Position numbers and translations under genes: made by a program. Source: Streptomyces jeddahensis (GTDB lineage Bacteria > Actinomycetota > Actinomycetes > Streptomycetales > Streptomycetaceae). Taken from it: a stretch of DNA of 64,000 nucleotides. This document shows positions 60,591 through 64,000 of this stretch, piece after piece. The DNA lies in assembly GCF_001642995.1 (NCBI RefSeq), contig NZ_LOHS01000084.1, positions 62,001-126,000 on the forward strand. Reading direction: 5' to 3'. The first letter of the stretch is position 1, and every line of letters starts with the position of its first letter. The notes below the pieces were generated by a model that made no database searches, was not told the DNA's origin, and was given only the letters and a program-made list of their open reading frames with translations.

Positions 60591-61265
60591 GTGATCTACT
60601 CCCTCGGTGTGCCGTTGCTGATGCTGGATCTCGACAACACTCTGGTCGATCGCGATGCGGCCTTCCGCGCCGCCGTCCAGGCGTTCCTGGCGGACCACGG
60701 TCTGCCTGACAGCGACCTTGCGTGGGTGATGACGGTCGACGCGAGCGGCTATACCGCCCGCCATGATGTGGGCGCGGCCATGGCCGACCGGTACGGAGCT
60801 GCGGTGTCCACCACCGCGATCGATGCCCTTCTGGACACCGGTGCCGCCGACCGCGTCGTGCTTGCGGGGGCGACGCGTGAGGCCCTGGAGCGCGCACGGG
60901 CCGGCGGCTGGACCTGTGTGATCGTCACCAACGGCCGTATCGCGCAGCAGGAAGCGAAGATCCGCAACACCGGACTCGACCGGCTCGTCGACGGCTGGGT
61001 GGTCTCCGAGGCAGTCGGCCGTAAGAAGCCGGAACCGGAGATCTTCCATGCCGCCGCGCACGCCGTCGGAGTCGCCCTTCCCGGCGCCTGGGTCATCGGC
61101 GATTCACCGCACGCCGACATCGCGGGCGCGAACGCACTCGGTCTCCGAAGCGTCTGGGTCTCGGACGGCCGCTCCTGGACTCAGCCCCGCTATCGGCCCA
61201 CCCTTGTCGCCGACGATGTCGGTTCCGCGATCGACTGCGTCGTCGATGCCCCGAGCCGTGGCTGA
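60591..61265 (+). CDS. HAD-superfamily phosphatase
   Basis: A 224-residue protein from GTG 60591 (GGAG ten bases upstream; a TTG at 60546 is the alternative). HAD motifs: LMLDLDNTLVDRD with D13 and D15, VIVTNG, the lysine in GRKKPEPEIFHAAA, and VIGDSPHADIAGANALG. The helical cap after motif I is of the type seen in phosphoglycolate and haloacid-type hydrolases. Cytosolic; substrate unknown. Confidence 0.93.
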   Translation: MIYSLGVPLLMLDLDNTLVDRDAAFRAAVQAFLADHGLPDSDLAWVMTVDASGYTARHDVGAAMADRYGAAVSTTAIDALLDTGAADRVVLAGATREALERARAGGWTCVIVTNGRIAQQEAKIRNTGLDRLVDGWVVSEAVGRKKPEPEIFHAAAHAVGVALPGAWVIGDSPHADIAGANALGLRSVWVSDGRSWTQPRYRPTLVADDVGSAIDCVVDAPSRG

Positions 61266-61379
61266 GGTTGTGAAACGGTGCCCGGGGTGGAGGACTGGCA
61301 GGCACTCCTCTGCAGGCCAGACCCGGTCGTAACGGCACTCAGGGCGCTGGCGGCCGTGGGCCGGTCCACGACACAATCC

Positions 61380-62290
61380 TGGGTCGTGGAGATCACCGCG
61401 CGCGAACTCCCACGCCGGCGGACTACCAGGTCTTCCGAGAGGCGATGCAGCCGACGCTGTATGCCTCACGGCTCGGCTACCGCTTCGCGGAGGCCGGGCT
61501 TACCCCTGCGGACGCCGGCGAACTGGTGCCGGAGCTGCTGAAGTTCGCCGACCAGCCGAGGACGGCCACGGAGATGGAGGCCTGGCTCGAACAGCGGCTC
61601 GGCGCCGGAAGGAAGGCCGGGCGTGGTGGGGACTGCGGTCGTACGCCACGCTGCTGCACGCCCCGGTCGGCGGACCGTGGTCCTTCGCCACCCTGCCGTC
61701 GTACGTCGCTGCGCAGACCGGGCCCGTGCCCACGGGCCGCGTGGCCAGGCCGGAGGCGCTGCAGGCCCTCGTCATGCGCTATCTGGAAGGGTTCCGGCCG
61801 CGTCGGTGGCAGACGTGGCGCAGTTCGCCATGGTCCAGCGGGCACCGGTCCGCGACGCGCTGCGTGCGCCGAGCGGCGTCGTCGAGGAGATGCGGGGACC
61901 CGACGGCACGACGCTGTTCGACGTTCCCGGCGCCCCGCGCCCGCCTGCGGACACACCGGCCCCATCTCGGCTCATGGCCATGTGGGACAGCGTCCTGCTG
62001 GCATACGCCGACCGAGGCCGCGTGATCCCCCGGACTACCGTGCGTTGGTGACCCGCAACAACGGCGACGTGCTGCCGACGCTGCTCGTCGATGGCTACGT
62101 CGCCGGCGTGTGGCGCCCGGTCGACGGCGGCATCGAGGCGACGGCCTTCCACGACCTTTCACCCGAGACCTGGGACGGACTCGCCGCGGAGGCAGAGTCC
62201 CTGACGATGCTGCTGACTGATCACGATCCCCGGGTCTACAGCCGCTACGACCACTGGTGGGCCAAGCTCTCCGGCGCTCAGGGCTGCTCA
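61380..62290 (+). pseudogene. Winged-helix DNA-binding protein (HTH_42) with four frameshifts
   Basis: Consecutive pieces of one protein appear in shifting frames: VVEITAREL (to about 61408), DYQVFREAMQPTLYASRLGY to EQRLGAG (61412-61622), WWGLRSYATLLHAPVGGPWS to MRYLEGF (61624-61800), SVADVAQFAMVQRAPVRDAL to LLAYADRGRVIP (61803-62030), then DYRALVTRNNGDVLPTLLVD to YDHWWAKLSG (to 62290). Every change is by -1, meaning one lost base each time. The N-terminal third is not recognisable. The order is that of the DUF1006/HTH_42 family. Confidence 0.85.
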
Positions 62291-62581
62291 GGTGCGGATA
62301 CTCCCGCGCACGCGCCAGAACTCCAGCACCGACACCGAACCACAACCGGAGTAAAAGGCGGCGCGGCCATCACACCTCAGGGAACTGATGGGGATTGGTC
62401 CAACCGGCCGCCGCCACCTGGCCGATCAGCGGGGGTGAACCCCATGGCACAGGAGACCTGCCCAACACCACCTCAGCCCATATGCCCGCGGCCACCAGCC
62501 TCTATCGGTCGTCGCCACACCGGGCGACTTGGCCGGTGCGTTCACCGATGGGACCCCGACTCAGATGGCAAAGTTCAGAAG

Positions 62582-62604
62582 CCGCAGCCGCAATGGGGCT
62601 GCGG
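62582..62604 (+). promoter_or_regulatory. Hairpin in the leader of the cold-shock gene
   Basis: CCGCAGCC and GGCTGCGG form a perfect 8-bp stem with a 7-base loop, 46 bp before the ATG. It lies in the 360-bp gap 62291-62650, where nothing else was recognised. It may be a structured leader or the terminator of upstream transcription. Confidence 0.4.
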
Positions 62605-62650
62605 GGTGCGGCGGCGAGGTCGCGCCGCGGTGTGAGACGAGGGTGGACTG

Positions 62651-62854
62651 ATGGCAACAGGCACTGTGAAGTGGTTCAACGCCGACAAGGGCTTCGGCTT
62701 CATCCAACCGGACAACGGCGGCCCAGACGTGTTCGTGCACTTCTCCGCCATCCAGGCCACAGGCTTCAAGGAGCTGCAGGAGGGCGACAAGGTCGAATAC
62801 GACGTCACCCAGGGGCCCAAGGGACCGCAGGCGGAGAACGTCTACCGCAGGTAG
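62651..62854 (+). CDS. CspA-family cold-shock protein
   Basis: A 67-residue single-domain nucleic-acid chaperone. RNP1 is KGFGFI and RNP2 is VFVHF; it opens MATGTVKWFNADKGFGFIQP and closes GPQAENVYRR, full length for the family. It binds single-stranded RNA and DNA and melts mRNA structure. Streptomyces carry many copies. A stable hairpin lies in its leader. Confidence 0.97.
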   Translation: MATGTVKWFNADKGFGFIQPDNGGPDVFVHFSAIQATGFKELQEGDKVEYDVTQGPKGPQAENVYRR

Positions 62855-62877
62855 GTCCCCTCGGGAGTGTGGGCAGG

Positions 62878-63903
62878 TCAGCCGGTGGTGAGCACCATGC
62901 GGAAACGTGCGGCGCCGGAGAGCATCTTCCGGTACGCCTCATCGGTCTGCTCCAGCGGCATGATCTCCGTCATCGGGCGGATGCCGTGCAGGGTGCTGAA
63001 TGCCATGGTGTCCTCCACGTCCAACGCCGTTCCGGACGGGTGGCCGCGCACGATCTTGCCGTGCAGGAGCAGCTGGACGGGGCTGACACCCAACGGCTCG
63101 GCATCCGCACCGATGACCACCAGTTCGCCGCGGTGGGACAGCCCGTCGACGGTCGCCGTGATGGCGTCGGAATTGGCGGCGGTGGCCAGGACCACTGTGG
63201 CGCCGCCCAGGGACCGCAGCGCGTCTGCGACGCTGGTGTCCGCCGTACTGTCGATGTAGTGATGCGCGCCGAGCTGCTTGGCGAAGTCGGCCTTGTCGGA
63301 CCCGCGGGCGATGGCCACGGTCTCGAAGCCCATGGCGGCGGCATACCTCACTCCCAGGTGGCCGAGGCCACCGATGCCGAGGACGGCGACCAGATCGCCC
63401 GGCCGTGCGGAGCTGCGCCGAAGCCCGTTGTACGTGGTCACCCCCGCGCAGGCCAGGGGCGCCGCATCGGTCGCCGCAAGCGCGTCGGGGATCCGGGCCA
63501 GCGCGTCGACCGGTGCGATCACCACGTCGGCATAACCTCCGTCGTACGCCCATCCGGGAACCTTCAGGTTCTCGCACACGACGAAGTCGCCCTGTCTGCA
63601 GGCCGTGCAGTAGCCGCAGCTGCCGCCGAACCAGCCCACCGCCACCCGGTCACCCACCTGCCAGCCACGGCTCTCCGTCCCCTCGCCGAGCTCTTCGATG
63701 CGACCGGCGACCTCATGACCGGGGACCAGAGGAAAACGGACGCCCGGAAACACGGCGTCGACGAATCCAGCGTCGCTGTGGCAGATCCCGCACGCGTCCA
63801 CGGCGATCCGAACATGGCCGGGGCCCGGCTTCGGTGTCTCACGCTCGACGATCTCGAAAGGCCCGCCGGCGGCGGCCACCTGAGCAGCTCGATACGTGCT
63901 CAT
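62878..63903 (-). CDS. Zinc-dependent alcohol dehydrogenase (MDR family)
   Basis: A 341-residue enzyme from ATG 63903. Catalytic zinc ligands are in CGICHSDAG and PGHEVAGRIEELG; the structural zinc cysteines are in GGSCGYCTACRQGDFVVCEN; the NAD(P) motif is VLGIGGLGHLGVRYAAAMGF. The pattern matches class AdhA/YjgB-like dehydrogenases for primary alcohols and aldehydes. Converges with the cold-shock gene, 23 bp apart. The 97 bp after its start contain only its promoter region. Confidence 0.95.
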   Translation of the reverse strand: MSTYRAAQVAAAGGPFEIVERETPKPGPGHVRIAVDACGICHSDAGFVDAVFPGVRFPLVPGHEVAGRIEELGEGTESRGWQVGDRVAVGWFGGSCGYCTACRQGDFVVCENLKVPGWAYDGGYADVVIAPVDALARIPDALAATDAAPLACAGVTTYNGLRRSSARPGDLVAVLGIGGLGHLGVRYAAAMGFETVAIARGSDKADFAKQLGAHHYIDSTADTSVADALRSLGGATVVLATAANSDAITATVDGLSHRGELVVIGADAEPLGVSPVQLLLHGKIVRGHPSGTALDVEDTMAFSTLHGIRPMTEIMPLEQTDEAYRKMLSGAARFRMVLTTG

Positions 63904-64000
63904 CTGGACCTCTCCCGGGTCTGGCTGGGAACTGCCCTTGAAACCATCAGACCATGTCCGGTTCTGTCGCGCGCGTGGGCACGGTTCAGGTCGTGTTCTG

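Noticed and set aside
1..64000. Mobile elements, prophage or conjugative genes
   Set aside because: No transposase, integrase, terminal inverted repeats or tRNA-linked attachment site was recognised, despite several broken genes.

Overview
The window looks like accessory chromosomal DNA from a Streptomyces or a close relative. Base composition is very GC-rich, most codons end in G or C, GTG and TTG starts are common, several genes seem to be leaderless, and the families present are typical of that genus: SpoIIE-type phosphatases, a STAS factor, many MFS exporters, HSL-type hydrolases, and TetR, ArsR, IclR and OmpR regulators. No rRNA, tRNA, CRISPR array, transposase or integrase was seen.

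Layout. 0-6 kb: the tail of a cysteine-desulfurase-like enzyme, a membrane protein with an acidic tail, and a 1201-residue kinase / response-regulator / phosphatase fusion. 6-9.3 kb: a decayed oxidative demethylation locus. Rieske ferredoxin, its reductase and an IclR regulator are intact. The oxygenase, a GMC dehydrogenase and sarcosine oxidase gamma survive only as stubs. 9.4-13.8 kb: an orphan sugar-binding lipoprotein, a serine hydrolase, a small alpha/beta hydrolase, and a quinone reductase behind a clear SoxR/MerR-type promoter. 14-19 kb: a pyruvyl-transferase-like protein with a long repeat tail, overlapped by an FAD oxidoreductase, then a nucleotidyltransferase and a GNAT enzyme. 19-25.4 kb: an Opp/Nik-type uptake operon (lipoprotein, fused double permease, coupled MFS exporter, no ATPase) tail to tail with a frameshifted MFS gene.

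25.5-31 kb: a PhyH-type dioxygenase, a 21-bp repeat segment and an acetylxylan-esterase-like enzyme, then a Sua5-family protein and an 814-residue PAS/GAF/phosphatase/ATPase regulator. 31-38.7 kb: a split FluG-like pair (glutamine-synthetase-like ligase plus amidohydrolase), then an ApbE / FMN-binding / ferric-reductase-like operon divergent from a two-component system. These last genes form a plausible flavin-based transmembrane electron chain and its regulators. 38.7-49.7 kb: a LysR stump, two HSL-type hydrolases, maleylacetate reductase, an internally deleted FMN reductase, two MFS exporters, a STAS antagonist, a maltokinase-cap-like protein, a degenerate Nudix protein and a membrane-bound phosphatase.

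49.9-64 kb: an ArsR/SRPBCC pair, a TetR regulator, a repeat-bearing lamin-tail secreted protein, a frameshifted TetR gene, a PHB-depolymerase-like esterase, a TauD dioxygenase, a ComB-like phosphatase, a TetR regulator with an acyl-CoA dehydrogenase behind a strong inverted-repeat operator, a BtrH-like protein, a HAD phosphatase, a winged-helix pseudogene with four frameshifts, a cold-shock protein and a zinc alcohol dehydrogenase.

Two themes stand out. At least nine genes are broken or reduced to stubs, as expected of a region under weak selection. Regulation by phosphatases of the SpoIIE family is over-represented, with three such enzymes of different architecture plus one STAS protein in 47 kb. 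All functions are read from sequence motifs and family knowledge; no database search was run.
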